64,000 nt of DNA from Druceiella hillmani. Its lineage: Eukaryota > Arthropoda > Insecta > Lepidoptera > Hepialidae. The notes beneath the pieces are model-generated. The model made no database searches and was not told the DNA's origin. It saw only the letters and a list, made by a program, of their open reading frames with translations. The stretch is taken from NCBI GenBank assembly GCA_039881145.1, contig JAYKKI010000088.1, positions 3,472,501-3,536,500 of the forward strand, written 5' to 3'. Made by a program: the position numbers and the translations under genes. Below are positions 23,880-35,024 of this stretch, piece after piece (positions within the stretch are counted from its first letter, which is position 1; each line of letters starts with the position of its first letter).

Positions 23880-24155
23880 TGAAACGAAAATTTTTTGGGC
23901 GCAATGAGTGTAAAATTTTCAAGGTCGCGATGCTTTTTATGCAAAGTTTAAATATAACGAACCTATTGCAAGAAGGACAGAAAATAGTTACTTAGCTATT
24001 AACCGAGAGAGATAGATGAACACGATAGAATAAGACAAGTGTGCGTACACTAAAGCAAACAAAAATGGCGCTCACTACTACCGTCAGATGTTCTGTACGT
24101 TATGTGTGTCAAAGTAAGCTGTCAACATTTTGTCGATTTATTTGTCTACTTATGA
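23880..24155 (+). mobile_element. Dispersed repeat, copy A (inverted copy at 61590-61890)
   Basis: The segment from 'tttgggcgcaatgagtgtaa' (near 23895) through 'gtacgttatgtgtgtcaaag' (near 24098) to 'tttatttgtctacttatgat' (24138) matches the reverse complement of 61590-61890 in order, with moderate divergence and small indels. No terminal repeats or coding sequence were found, so the class is unknown. The two copies are 37 kb apart in opposite orientation. Confidence 0.75.
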
Positions 24156-24239
24156 TTTATTATACATTTTCCCTGTACTTCATCCATTACAAGACTAAAA
24201 ACAGACGTAGTTAATTATTTACAAATCCGCACTTAATCA

Positions 24240-24460
24240 TATTGTTCAATTACGTGTCATCGCACATCTATTTCCCAATAATCACAAGCATGGCACATTT
24301 ATTTCCCAATAATCACAATCGTCGCACAACTGTGTTCCAATAATCACAATAATCGCACATCTGTTTCCCAACAATCACAATAATCGCACATCTGTTTCCC
24401 AATAATCACAATCATCGCACATCTGTTTCCCAATAATCACAATCATCGTACATCTATTTC
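24240..24460. repeat. 31-bp minisatellite
   Basis: Six to seven units of about 31 bp with core 'tttcccaataatcacaatca' plus tcgcacatctg. Confidence 0.9.
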
Positions 24461-24636
24461 CAGAGTTCGTTCTGAATGGAGTTAGCCTTCAAGATCTTAG
24501 TCCTTTTTCTTACATGTCAGAAATGAAAATACGTAAATATAACATAAAATATTGCATATTCTCTAAACGCTCGTTATGATAATGAAAAAAAATATTTTTT
24601 TGCTGAATATAAAAGAAATAACAAAATAAACACAAC

Positions 24637-24705
<69 letters not shown>

Positions 24706-25077
24706 CGTCCTTAATTCATTTGATCAATTAATTACAGTACAATAAATATGTATTCTAAAGCTATACTCTCATAATAAACAACTATTTTCACCAAAGGCGT
24801 AAGTTTCTTTCGGTGCTATGAGGGTAAAATACTTTATATGCTTTTAACCACACGGCAACAATACTTTATATGCTTTTAACCATACGGCAACAATATTTTA
24901 TATGCTTTTAACCACATCACTTTTCGCAGCTATTCACGAAAGTATATTTCCGAAAAGGAGACAGAACAAATAAGTTTCATTAATCTCGCAACGTAAAGAG
25001 GACTCACGACCAAAATATTATAAAGAAGCTGAAACACTAATAAATATTTAGGCTAAGCTGTGGCCTATTTCATTTCT
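24461..25077. repeat. A+T-rich stretch with (TA)n and a 32-bp triplicate
   Basis: A TA microsatellite lies at about 24641-24702. Three tandem copies of a unit of about 32 bp, 'tactttatatgcttttaacc' plus acacggcaacaa, lie at 24832-24920. No gene is recognised. Confidence 0.8.
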
Positions 25078-25890
25078 CGACGCGCTTAACTACTTACCGA
25101 AGCGACAGTGGGTCATACGGCGCGCAGTAACGCTATAATGTAATGCCTTGGATCGTACGTGCGTTTAATTGACGCAAAAGATGCTGAACGTTGTAAACAT
25201 AATATGTGGAGTAACTCAAATATCACTAGATAGACCAGAAAACGTGCAATAAAAATTTCTGGTACATTTAAAGCATTCTAAAAATGTTCACTTCACTTCT
25301 GCGTTAAATTATTTGTATTATATTCACTTCACTTCTGGCTTATGTATATGTTCACTTGACTTCTGCGTTAAATAATTTGTATTATATTCACTTCACTTCT
25401 ACCTTACGTATATGTTCACTTCACTTCTACCTTATGTATATGTTCACTTCACTTCTACTTTAAATAATTTGTATTATATTCACTTCACTTCTGCCTTATG
25501 TATATGTTCACTTCACTTCTGCGTTAAATAGTTTGTATTATATTCACTTCACTTCTGCGTTAAATACTTTGGATTTTTCTGCCGACGCGCTTAACTACTT
25601 ACGGAAGCAACAGTGAGTCATGCGGCGCTCAGTAACACTACAATGTATTCCCTTGGATCGTAGGTGCGTTTAATTGACGCAAAAGATGCTAAACATTGTA
25701 AATATAATATGATGAGTAACTCAAATGTCACTAGATAGATCAGAAAACATTTAATGAAAATTTCTGGCACATTTAAAGATACGAAAGATGCTAAACATTG
25801 TAAATATGCTAAACATGTTGAGTAACTCAAATGTCACTAGATAGAACAGAAAACATGCAATGAACATTTCTGGCATATTTAAAGCATTCT
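25078..25890. repeat. Local segmental duplication plus embedded minisatellite
   Basis: 25078-25265 ('gacgcgcttaactacttacc' onward) recurs at 25583-25775 with about 90% identity. Part of it recurs a third time at 25776-25890. Between them, 25285-25565 is a variable array of 'ttcacttcacttctgcgtta' alternating with aataatttgtattata or cttatgtatatg. The period of the large repeat is close to 500 bp. Confidence 0.85.
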
Positions 25891-25899
25891 AAAAATGTT

Positions 25900-26063
25900 T
25901 CCTTCACTTCTGCGTTAATTAATTTATATTTTCTGTTTATTGAGAAAAAGAACAAATTTTTTTCATATTTTTCAACACTCTTCTTTTGCAGGCGTTCTAA
26001 TGATTTTAAATGATCCTTGGTGAGTTCCGAATAGCGCACATCTCCGTAGTCCAAAGACAACAA
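25900..26063 (-). pseudogene. LINE reverse-transcriptase thumb fragment
   Basis: Minus-strand translation begins 'LDYGDVRYSELTKDHLKSLE' and continues RLQKKS. This matches the LDY-D--YS-L-----LERLQ motif downstream of the catalytic palm in CR1/jockey-type LINEs. The similarity is lost after about 35 residues. It lies directly beside the local duplication ending at 25890. Confidence 0.5.
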
Positions 26064-26441
26064 AGATGTTTTTTAAAATAAATTTTATTTTCTGTCTCCA
26101 CTATTACGTAAAAAGGGAAATTTATTAATTTCTTTGTATAAACAAACAATAATCTTTGAAATTACTACACCAATTTTTTATGAAACTTTCCAAGACCTTT
26201 TTAGGACTTTGGTTCTTCAGAATAGTCATAGAATATCGTAACGTTAGATCTCAAAGGAGACAGACAGTAATAATTTACGTGAGAAAAGTCGAAAAATTAA
26301 CAGCCTTTTTGCTTCCGTTATTTAAAACCATATAAGAAACATCAAAATAAAAATGAGAGAATTATTTATGATAAAAAGTCGACTCTTTAGAATTTCACTT
26401 ACTTCTTTAGGGGCTGGTAACTGTTGTATACCCTATATATC

Positions 26442-26505
<64 letters not shown>

Positions 26506-27079
26506 GTAAAAGGCATTAAAAAATAATATAAAAAAATTTCCTAATGAGAAGGAACCAGTGAGGAAATGATACTGAGGAGGAAAGTAATAGCTGAATTCAG
26601 AGAATAGCAGTGACTTGAAACCCTGAGTTTATTTTCTAAAAAAAAACCTTATACCGGATAATTAATTTACTACTTATTATAATCGCTGAATCAATAACAT
26701 TCTTTTGATATGATCCTATGCAACAACGTTTCCTGCTAGTTTAGTAATATCTGTTAGTTTAAGAATAATTCCTATTTAATGCTTACACTGCAAATAAAAT
26801 GTTTAATTCATCCATATAAAGTGAGAAGCCTCATCCATCATCTTCGAAGACTGGTGTTCGGATTTATACCACTGACGGGAGAAAAAAGAATGGTAACTCC
26901 GATCCTAATTAAATGCAGTCAGTTGATAATGTTCAGAGTGGAGAGACAAAAAAACTAAAAACGACGTCGCTTCGTGGATCGGCGTTATTAGGACGACTTT
27001 CACGCAATTTCACCCCGTGTGCCAGTCGTAATCACTGTCGCTGACGATACTAAACTGTAACTGAGCCAATTTACGCCTG
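26064..27079. other. A+T-rich stretch with (TA)n
   Basis: A TA microsatellite lies at about 26445-26510. The rest shows no gene or repeat I can identify; 26930-27080 may be the 5' edge of the LINE relic that follows. Confidence 0.5.
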
Positions 27080-27590
27080 ATGCCAATTCTGTTTGTTATA
27101 GCCGATTACATCTCTCAACCATTACTTCTGGGCTCTCTGAAGTCTGCATCTTACTGCTTGCCTTATTAGAGCATTGACAGAGAATGAAACTCAAAATAAT
27201 CCGGTCCAACATCAGCATCATACTGCTGTACTTATATGAGATATGAAAGAGAAAAAAGACCACAGTGACTCCAATTCTCCACCAACAGCTATCTTGTATA
27301 TAATCTCTGAATATTTTGACATGAGAAGATGTGTATCAAAAAACAAAGGTGTGATTTAGCATCATATAAAAAGTCGAAAATGGAACTGGATTAGCTATAC
27401 GCTCAGAAGGATCGATACATACCCCAAACAAGCTTTGACTTGTAACCCTCAAGAGAAAATAAAGAATGACCTGCCAAAGCAGATATACAGGCATAGTTGA
27501 AGGCTGTTCCCAAAACTTGGAGTAAAGCGATACTACCCAGGATCAATTGGTACAGTGAAATACCGTGGATGCTCTCTAACCTAAGCTAAG
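27080..27590 (+). pseudogene. LINE ORF C-terminal fragment ('W-WI-HTLR' type)
   Basis: The plus strand encodes 'RKWNWISYTLRR' (27376-27411) then 'QALTCNPQEK' (27430-27460). These correspond to the RKWRWIGHTLRR ... QALTWNPQGKR signature of a widespread animal LINE. Upstream, 'KLKIIRSNISIILLYLYE' (near 27190) corresponds to the K-R--N-NV-SVLLYG-E segment. Numerous substitutions (W to C, G to S, R to N) and stops show strong decay. The minus-strand copy at 50405-50672 belongs to the same family. Confidence 0.6.
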
Positions 27591-28170
27591 AATTAAGAAG
27601 CACCATAACCTGGTTTGGCCTCAGATAATTTTGAGGTTACAAAAAAACAGCGATAATTTTACCCCTAACCACATTCCAAACATTTGTTTCAATGGGCCGT
27701 CCGCATCACAACCCGATAGTACCTTCCACAACCACAATTTATTATTAACATAGAAATGACCTTCAATGTCACAAATACGACCAAACCAACATCCTGCGCC
27801 GTGATTCACGCCACATTTTATTGACCAGCAGTGGCCAAAAGCATTGAAAAATAAATCAATTACGCGAAACAGAAAATAATTAAACAACTCTGGCACGCGG
27901 CCAAGCACCAGATCACCGCCCGGAGGAGCGAATTACTTAATTGTGCCGACTCTATTCGCGACATTGACACAGATATAGATCTTGCAGCAGCCGTTCGTTA
28001 CACCTAAATAGAATGCGTCGTGATGTCATGCGCTCATTGCGAATGTGGGGCAGGTCTGCGCGTCCGTGGCACCATCATATTTTGTGCCCCGCGTACAATG
28101 ACGCGCAGTCAGGTTACCTATAATTAACTGTATTCGGCGATGGTGCTAGCTGACAGTGAGTTCTTAACAT
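27591..28170. other. GC-richer unique stretch, possible host sequence
   Basis: Between the LINE relic and A+T-rich DNA lies a stretch with higher G+C and several CpGs (for example 28010-28140). It has no similarity elsewhere in the window. A 95-codon minus-strand frame (27621-27908), rich in Trp, Cys and Phe, has no known domain. A conserved non-coding element or promoter is as likely as coding sequence. Confidence 0.3.
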
Positions 28171-30490
28171 AAACCTCTTATTATTTAGTGTCACGTCAAA
28201 AATGAAAACTCTTTTGATGAGGAATTTCCGCACAATTATTTTTTTAAATAAAAAATTGCTTTGCGTGGACCTTGCTAAATCTTGAAAAATCAGTAATCTT
28301 AAGGTTGCATGTCTCAGAAGGAAAAAACGGACTTTTTCTAATGTAAGCCATGTGTCTCTATGCCCGTCTTTTACAGCCTTTTTTCTCGGACTTGGTTCAA
28401 CGGGTGGTATATAGTTTTAAATTTAAAAAAAACTTGGTTTATAGTTTTAAATTTGGCATATTGGTAAATATATTAATTCACATAAATCTCAACAATAAAC
28501 CCCCAAAAATATTTTATAAACATTTCTGGGTAGGAAAATTGAGGACACGAAGTGATTTTTTTTAATTTCCGGTGTGGTGAGAAATATAATTTGAAAATTC
28601 CAATCCAAAAATTTATCCTGCAAACATTTTCTTCATAATTTTAAATAGCGAGTTTACCTCCAGAAATATTCTAAAGAATATGCGAAGAAAATTTATCCTC
28701 CCTCTATTTCCAAAAATACTAAACCTAAAATTATAAAAATAACGTAGTTTCTAGAAGTTTACTTAGAGTCCTATCAGACAACTATATCTCTGAATCTACC
28801 ATATATCCAACAGTTTATGAGAAATTTACAATATTTTAAGCCTATAAAAAATACACTAGGCAAGACATTCACATGGAGAAAAATACTACTCCTTTAGTAA
28901 TAATTCAGTATAAATACTATGTATATAGTAAGAGTACTAGTCGTACTTAGAAAGTTTGATTGTTACATCTTTACCAATTAAGCTGGAACCATAATCAATG
29001 TTTACTATTTAAAACCCTACTACATAACATTGCTACTGAAATTGAAAACAAATTGAACAATTAACTCAGGCCCGGGCCCAGTTTGTGAGCAGGGCCCAGT
29101 TTCTGAAAATATAAACACGATCCTTTTTCTTGAACATTTTTCGTTCTTTCATGAATATTCCTTCTATTTTTACACCACCAAGTTATGGAATAAAAGAGAC
29201 CACAAAATCAGAATTCGTCTCAAAAAATATGTTTCATAACAGCTTCACTCGCTCTACGATCTTTTCGCTCATATCCTCTTTCCTTTCTATCTAAGTCTTA
29301 CCCTCTATCCCTCGATATGTCAAATTTAAGCCTTCTTTGTAAATATTATTATTTATATTTGGTCGAAATTTCTATTTAGTTTTTATAATTTCTAAAGTTC
29401 AACTCGAAACGAATTATTCAAATTTGTTCACTGTTTTTAAGTAAACCGTGTGTTAAATATTGAATTATTGATCCAAAAAAATAATAATAAGCCGTTTCTG
29501 CCATTGTTAATTATTTCATTGAATACAATTACATTTAGGTATACCTGCCATAAAATAAAATATTATAATATAAGATGATTTACTAGATAAACACTTCTGT
29601 AATTAATGCACGGAACTATTTATCACCTTTCGTTCATATAAAAAATATATACAACAGACTGAAAAATTATAGGAATTATTTGAAACACGCTGTAAAAACA
29701 GATAACAGCCTCAGTCCTTTTTACCTTAAAATATAATTATCTTCGACAGAGTTGAATAAGTCAGCAACTTACTCCTACCTCTCAGTACATGTCAGAAAAT
29801 TAGAGCAAAACAAATTGTCAAGGAAAATACCATCAATTCTCGTATAGATATAGTTAGCGTAGGAAGGTCTTTCGCATATGTTAAACATTTCTCCTTATAT
29901 AGATACCTAAAAATACAAGCTAATTATAAGTGGCTCACTCTAATAAATTATACACCAAGCGAACGAACAAACCATTTTACAAATCCTTCACAACACGAAA
30001 TAAGGCTTCGAAAATAATTGTTTACAACATTCTCATTTTCCCAATATTTGGATCTAAGCTGATATTCCCAAAAAGTAATTTTTGCATACAAACAAATATT
30101 TACATGATATAATATCCTGAAGACAGATGATACGATGATATATATAGATAAACAGATAGGGTAACCATATTTAGCCTGACAGGCACGAAACTGCTCGAAG
30201 ACAATGTGTGCAAAATTTGCATAGTGTCTAACGGGCCACACGTTGGCTTGCCAAAATGCAAACTGCGTAACAGACATTAATCATGTACAACGGTTAGAAC
30301 GGGCCATTAGCTGTGTCGATCGCTGTCCGTAAAGGGTACCGCTGGGTCTCCTTAACTGTCACTGCGACACTGACCAAAATGTTAATGGCCGGAGAGAGTT
30401 TGGACCCATTTCTTGCTGTGCAAACAACGCGGTCAATTTTTGTGAGTCATCAAGTGTATTCTGCTGAAAATGTTAATTCTTATATTCCTA
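28171..30490. other. A+T-rich non-coding stretch
   Basis: No gene or repeat recognised except a short direct duplication, 'tatagttttaaattt', at 28408 and 28439 and a gggcccagttt doublet near 29076-29100. Frames of 60-110 codons at 29930-30277 lack any family signal. Confidence 0.5.
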
Positions 30491-30830
30491 CTAGCTGTGC
30501 CCGCAACTTCGTTTGTGTAGAATTCGGAGTCAGAAGTTTATTAGTAATTGTTTTCTCTCAGAACTCTATGAGCATAAAGATTACTAAAAGCGCTAACAGT
30601 TGGCGTTGGCAGCCAAATTCTGACATTAGCGTACAACGAATGTAAATTAAAGATGGACCTATCTTTTTTATTTGTAAACATATTGAAATGAAACTGTGAT
30701 CTAAACGGCCTATAAGCCCAGGTTAATCTAAATACATCCCTGAAAACTGCATTCAAATCGGTTCAGCCGTACAGATTAGTGTGCATAATAAAGGAGTGCA
30801 CAGACAAACCGACAAAAATACTAAAAACCG
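30491..30830 (+). mobile_element. 'CTAGCTGTGCCCGCAACTTC' lepidopteran repeat
   Basis: Begins 'ctagctgtgcccgcaacttc' and ends with 'aatcggttcagccgtacaga' then acaaaccgacaaaaat, the two ends of a very common lepidopteran interspersed repeat. The interior is non-coding. A second, more diverged copy starts at 62353, and a related start ('actagcgtgacccgtgcgaa') is at 56884. Confidence 0.6.
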
Positions 30831-30984
30831 TTGCTTTAGGCTTGGTAGCGTGTCTTTAATCAGTAGCACTTAGTTTTAATTAAAATATTAAATGTATAGA
30901 CTCAGTTTTTTACAATTTTGAGTGTGATATAATTAGAATATTGAGATATTGAGTGTGATATAATTAGAATACTCGCTTTATTTA

Positions 30985-31900
30985 CGTCATCATCAATTTG
31001 AAGGCGTTTACTGCCTAAGTTTAGGCTTTCCTCATAAATTCCCATAAATATCGGTCTCGTGCCGCTTGCATCTAACGACTTCCTGCAATATTAACCACGT
31101 CATCCGCCCGCTTGATGTATAGCTTGTCTTTTGCCACTTTAGTATACCAATCCCACCAGGTATGAATGTAACCTTAATTCTCCTACGAATCACCTTTTAT
31201 AAATCATAGTGCATGCCAGTTTTTTTCACTCGTTAGTCGCCTGGACCACATTTTTGAAAGCGTCAATTCGTTTTTTACCTACAGTTTTTATGATCCGGAT
31301 CTTAGAACTTACAAAAATATGGAGTGTACTAATAATTGTATATAATGTACTTTAGTCTTTCGTTATAAATCATAGTGCATGCCAGTTTTTTTCACTCGTT
31401 AGTCGCTTGGAGCACATTTTTGAAAGCGTCAATTCGTTTTTTACCTACATTTTTTATGATCCGGGTCTTAGAACTTACAAAAATATGGAGTGTACTAATA
31501 ATTGTATATAATGTACTTTGATCTTTCGTCGCAGATTTCCATCTCACTGTATCTTTGCTAGTTCCCATATAATATTCGTTGCTGGGCGATGCGGCGACGA
31601 TTTTTTTTTGTCTTGATACAATTTATGAAGAGTTCAAACTCCTCACTAACTATCTCAATAACTCCGCAATCGCATTTGGTGTTCTTGTTAGAAATATAGT
31701 ATCACCAGCATACCGAAACTTAGATATGCGATTTCCTCCCTCTGTGATGCCATCTTCTCATTCTTCTAGAACTTTCTTTGTTATATGGTCACAGTGGATA
31801 CTAAATGCATTCCGAAATAAAATAAACAGAAATCAGGAAGGAGATTTATGTTGTTCTGCCATCACAGATATTTAAATAAAGAACGAAGTGAAGATATAGA
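30985..31900 (-). pseudogene. RTE-like LINE relic: RT palm to C-terminus
   Basis: On the minus strand the order is right for an RTE-like LINE. 'GITEGGNRISKFRYAGDTIF' (about 31665-31725) is the palm region, where the catalytic Y/F-A-D-D box reads YAGD. A connector follows. The C-terminal 'NIAGSR' and 'MQAARDR' (31050-31085) correspond to the -VAGS-W--AAQDR- signature. Between them a 166-bp block is tandemly duplicated (31198-31363 and 31364-31529). Stops and frame changes throughout show that it is dead. Confidence 0.72.
31198..31529. repeat. 166-bp tandem duplication within LINE relic
   Basis: The block starting 'tataaatcatagtgcatgcc' occurs at 31198 and 31364 with only a few differences (for example gcctggaccac versus gcttggagcac). 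The high identity compared with the decay of the LINE shows it arose after the element died. Confidence 0.92.
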
Positions 31901-32324
31901 TTGTCCATTCACGTTTTCCGTACCGCGGTAGATGACCTCAATACTAACTGAATCATCTACAATAAGTAAATACCCTTTAATGCTGCTTGTACACAACAGG
32001 TGTGCGTTGCGCATTGAAATTTGCTGCTTAGCACGTGCTGGTGATGTCACTACTTGCTATTAAGATTTTACACCGAAGCCAGGGCAGAATACCAATCAAA
32101 ATATTGGAGAGTTTTATTTGAAAATTACAGAACAACATCATTAAGAAAACATTGATAACAATAGGATATTTATAAACGTTACATTTACCCTCAAAACTTG
32201 TTTTAAGCCGGAAAAAATGATTTTATTACAATTCTGCAAAGCTTCGCGCCAAAATACTTACTCACGTGATACATAAATCCCATGAAGTCTCTACTCCAAA
32301 TAGAAGTAATTGAATTTAAATGAG
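31901..32324. other. Non-coding stretch
   Basis: Probably the further-decayed upstream continuation of the LINE relic up to about 32050. No motif is readable. Confidence 0.35.
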
Positions 32325-32650
32325 TATATTCTATCTCTTTCACTATCAGCGTTTTTAATAATTATTATTTTATAATTGAATTGAAATGGGGAAGTCCTAT
32401 CTCTTTCTCTGTCAGCGTTTTTATCTATTCAGCGTCATTTTATAGCGATAGATAATATTGTTTATGGAATTCGATTTATGAATTAAAGAATAATTGAATT
32501 GAAATGGGGACGTTCTATCTTTTTCACTATCAGCGTTTTTAATAATTGAATTATTATTATTTAATAATTGAATTAAAATGGGGACGTTCTATCTTTCACT
32601 ATCAGCGTTTTTATCTACTCTGCGTCATTCTATGGCGTCAAATGATATTG
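32325..32650. repeat. Irregular tandem repeat
   Basis: Three to four copies of a block containing 'ctatctctttcactatcagc' then gtttttaataatt and 'attgaattgaaatgggga', with variable spacers. The longer form includes 'tctattcagcgtcattttat', near 32415 and again (diverged) near 32612. Confidence 0.8.
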
Positions 32651-32891
32651 CTTATGGAATTCGATTTATGGGGTTGCGCTATCTTATATGATATGGTTAA
32701 TAATTATTCTTAATCTGCGAACTATGACATATATTAAATCGATATTTTTTGTATATTTGTTGCAAAAATCGCATTGTTAAATAGGGAGACTGCGCTATGA
32801 ACCATAATTACGACAATCATTAACATAATGTTAGAATTTAATTTTAGTGGAAAGAAATGTAGACATTAGAATCAGCAGACATTAGAATCTT

Positions 32892-33042
32892 TGCTAATAA
32901 CTCACCTGAAGATGTTGTAATACAACGAAACCCAGATCGTGGTAAAGAACTTAAATAAAGTAGAAATAATACTACATCACGTAGTTTCATTTAATTGTGA
33001 ATAAAGGATTTCTACAAAATTAACGCCAAATATATTCAATAT
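32892..33042 (+). mobile_element. Penelope-like element 3' fragment
   Basis: Collinear with 53985-54129 and 58568-58690: a ribozyme-like block (32902-32942), 'gaaataatactacatcacgt', 'agtttcatttaattgtgaat' and 'ttctacaaaattaacgccaa'. The hairpin-plus-GAAAC start is characteristic of Penelope-like terminal regions. No reverse transcriptase or GIY-YIG frame is seen nearby, so this is a truncated copy. Confidence 0.55.
32902..32942 (+). ncRNA. Hammerhead ribozyme-like motif (degenerate)
   Basis: Core CTGAAGA (32906-32912) fits CUGANGA. One extra T is followed by a stem II hairpin gttgt-aat-acaac (32914-32926), then GAAA (32927-32930), a 2-3 bp stem III, and an AUC cleavage triplet (32936-32938; NUH rule). 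Stem I pairs 32902-32905 (tcac) with 32939-32942 (gtgg), including one G-U. A C-A mismatch in stem III suggests this copy is weak or inactive. Penelope-like elements are known to carry such type I motifs. Confidence 0.5.
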
Positions 33043-33359
33043 TTGGTAAGAAATGATTGTGCAAAACCTTAGGGTCTTAGTGGCCAAGATGTGTTTTTAG
33101 ATAATTAATTGGCCTGTGTATATAACATAAAAGAATTATCCCAAACAAATATCACATTTGTGTGTCACTGAAGAATTCTGCAACCAAACGAAAAATTGTA
33201 CTTATCGTCATATAAAAAATAACATACTAATACTATAAAAAGTACGTTCGTATGTTTGTTACTTAATTCCATCTAAATGATTGGACAGTTTTTAATAAAA
33301 CTTATCGTAAACGTGGTTTACGATTTCATTTATGGCTATAATTTCAAATGTCTTAATTC
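33043..33359. other. A+T-rich non-coding stretch
   Basis: Nothing recognised. Confidence 0.45.
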
Positions 33360-33660
33360 TATAATTTCTTCTCTTTGTCTTTGGACACATCGCACGTATG
33401 GAAGGACATAACCTGGAGGAGCTGATGATTACCGGAAAAGTGGATGGCAAATGGCCAAGGGGCGGAGCCCAGCTAGATGGGTTCACGAAATACGTTGGGT
33501 GTTGGGCACAAACTTGTATGAGGTACTCCACGCCGCTAAGGACCGGAACAGATGGAGATATAAGATGCGTGCAAAATTTATTTCATGACCCTCAGGAATG
33601 AGGAACACGATGCGCCGAGGAATTCTGCAATTAAAGAACTAAGAAGAAGAACAGGAACAC
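33360..33660 (+). pseudogene. LINE ORF C-terminal fragment ('RSPARWV' type)
   Basis: The plus strand encodes 'MEGHNLEELMITGKVDGK' (33398-33451). After a one-base frame change comes 'RSPARWVHEIRWVLGTNLYE' and then AAKDRNRWR (33460-33560). This is the -GK--G-R-RGR-P-RW-D-I ... AKDR-RWR signature at the C-terminus of a common lepidopteran endonuclease-reverse transcriptase. A further frame gives the terminal 'HDPQE' followed by a stop (33601). It is a truncated, frameshifted copy. Confidence 0.7.
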
Positions 33661-34129
33661 TGCTTAAATTCGATACTAAATGAGAGAATAGTAATTTTCT
33701 GACTTCCTTTCTTTTCTAATTTTCTTATGAACTTCGTATGATGCTTTAAAGCATACGAATATCCCAAATATTGCTTGATTCATTTTATAATACAAAATTT
33801 CACTTCATTCATATTATTTTTTTTAGATTTTCAGACGTTTAACCCAATGATCTCATCACCGATGATTCACACCCGATCATTACGCATTGCCGAACACATG
33901 TCTAACTCCATCATTTGAAATATTCGAATTTTCTATAGAGCAAGTCACTATAGGAAATTAGAATATTATCACACGCTTTGAATATACTGATTTACTGTCT
34001 CTGGTTACCAACATTTTTCAAGATTTAAAATATTTCATTACAAAAAAGTCGTTTTTTAACATGACATTCCTATTCCGAAATATATGTATTTCTTATGTGA
34101 AAACGTTTTGTGTGTAATTTAACAATTTC

Positions 34130-34423
34130 TAACTTAGACCGCCATTATGGCAAAATTTCTGACTTAAACCGCCATTACGGCAAAATTTCTGACTTAAACT
34201 GCCATTACGACAAAATTTCTGACTTAAACCGCCATTACGGCAAAATTTCTGACTTAAACCGCCATTATGGCAAATTTTTTTACTTAAACTGCCATTACGA
34301 CAAAATTTCTGACTTAAACCGCCATTACAGCAAAATTTCTGACTTAAACTGCCATTATGACAACATTTCTGACTCAAACTGCCATTACGATAAATTTTCT
34401 GACTTAAGCCGCCATTGCGGCAC
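34130..34423. repeat. 30-bp minisatellite, about 10 copies
   Basis: The unit is 'gacttaaaccgccattacgg' plus caaaatttct. As 30 is a multiple of three, both strands stay open: plus reads a decapeptide like DLNRHYGKIS, minus one like GLSQKFCRNG. The plus frame (34110-34439) has no ATG start and the array is embedded in transposon DNA, so I treat it as non-coding. Confidence 0.93.
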
Positions 34424-35024
34424 CTATGGTTTTTTTTAATCAAAGAGCTGTTACAATGTTAAAGGCCAACTTTTGTGATATTATTCTAGATAATATATTT
34501 TAACATAAACACGGCATTATTCTTGTATGTGATCATATTTTCGGCGTAAAAAATAAAATAGAGATTGTGAAGGTTTCGTGACTGATGAATGCTACAAATG
34601 TATTAAATGGGTATAAATTATATCAAATGCTACACAATAGTGTCTACTGTCATTGTGAAAATAAAATATTTTATAAATCATAAACAACAAATTTCAACGA
34701 TGGAAATACAAAAAGTACAGATAAATATTTTCCGTTTAACCTGATAAATGGAATAATTAGGATAGAACTAGGTGTTTCAGATAAAGCAGGAAAAACTTCA
34801 TATTATTTTCAGAGAAGCTTTGCAATAGTCCCAAGTAGGCATGCGAGCAAAGCTACGAATATCATATCGAATTGAAATCAAGTTGAAAAAAAAATCAACA
34901 CTTTCAAACACATATCTACTTTACCCAAATTAACAGTTTCAATATTCGCCGATATTAAAAGAGTAACCCTTAACAAAACTGAAATATTATTTTTTTGGAT
35001 AATGGGAATAACATTTTAGTAACT

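Noticed and set aside
27621..27908. 95-codon minus-strand frame rich in Trp and Cys
   Set aside because: No recognisable domain or start context; kept only as part of a possibly unique GC-richer stretch.
34110..34443. Opposing 104-109-codon frames
   Set aside because: Both result from a 30-bp repeat; the plus frame lacks ATG and the locus is inside a repeat segment.
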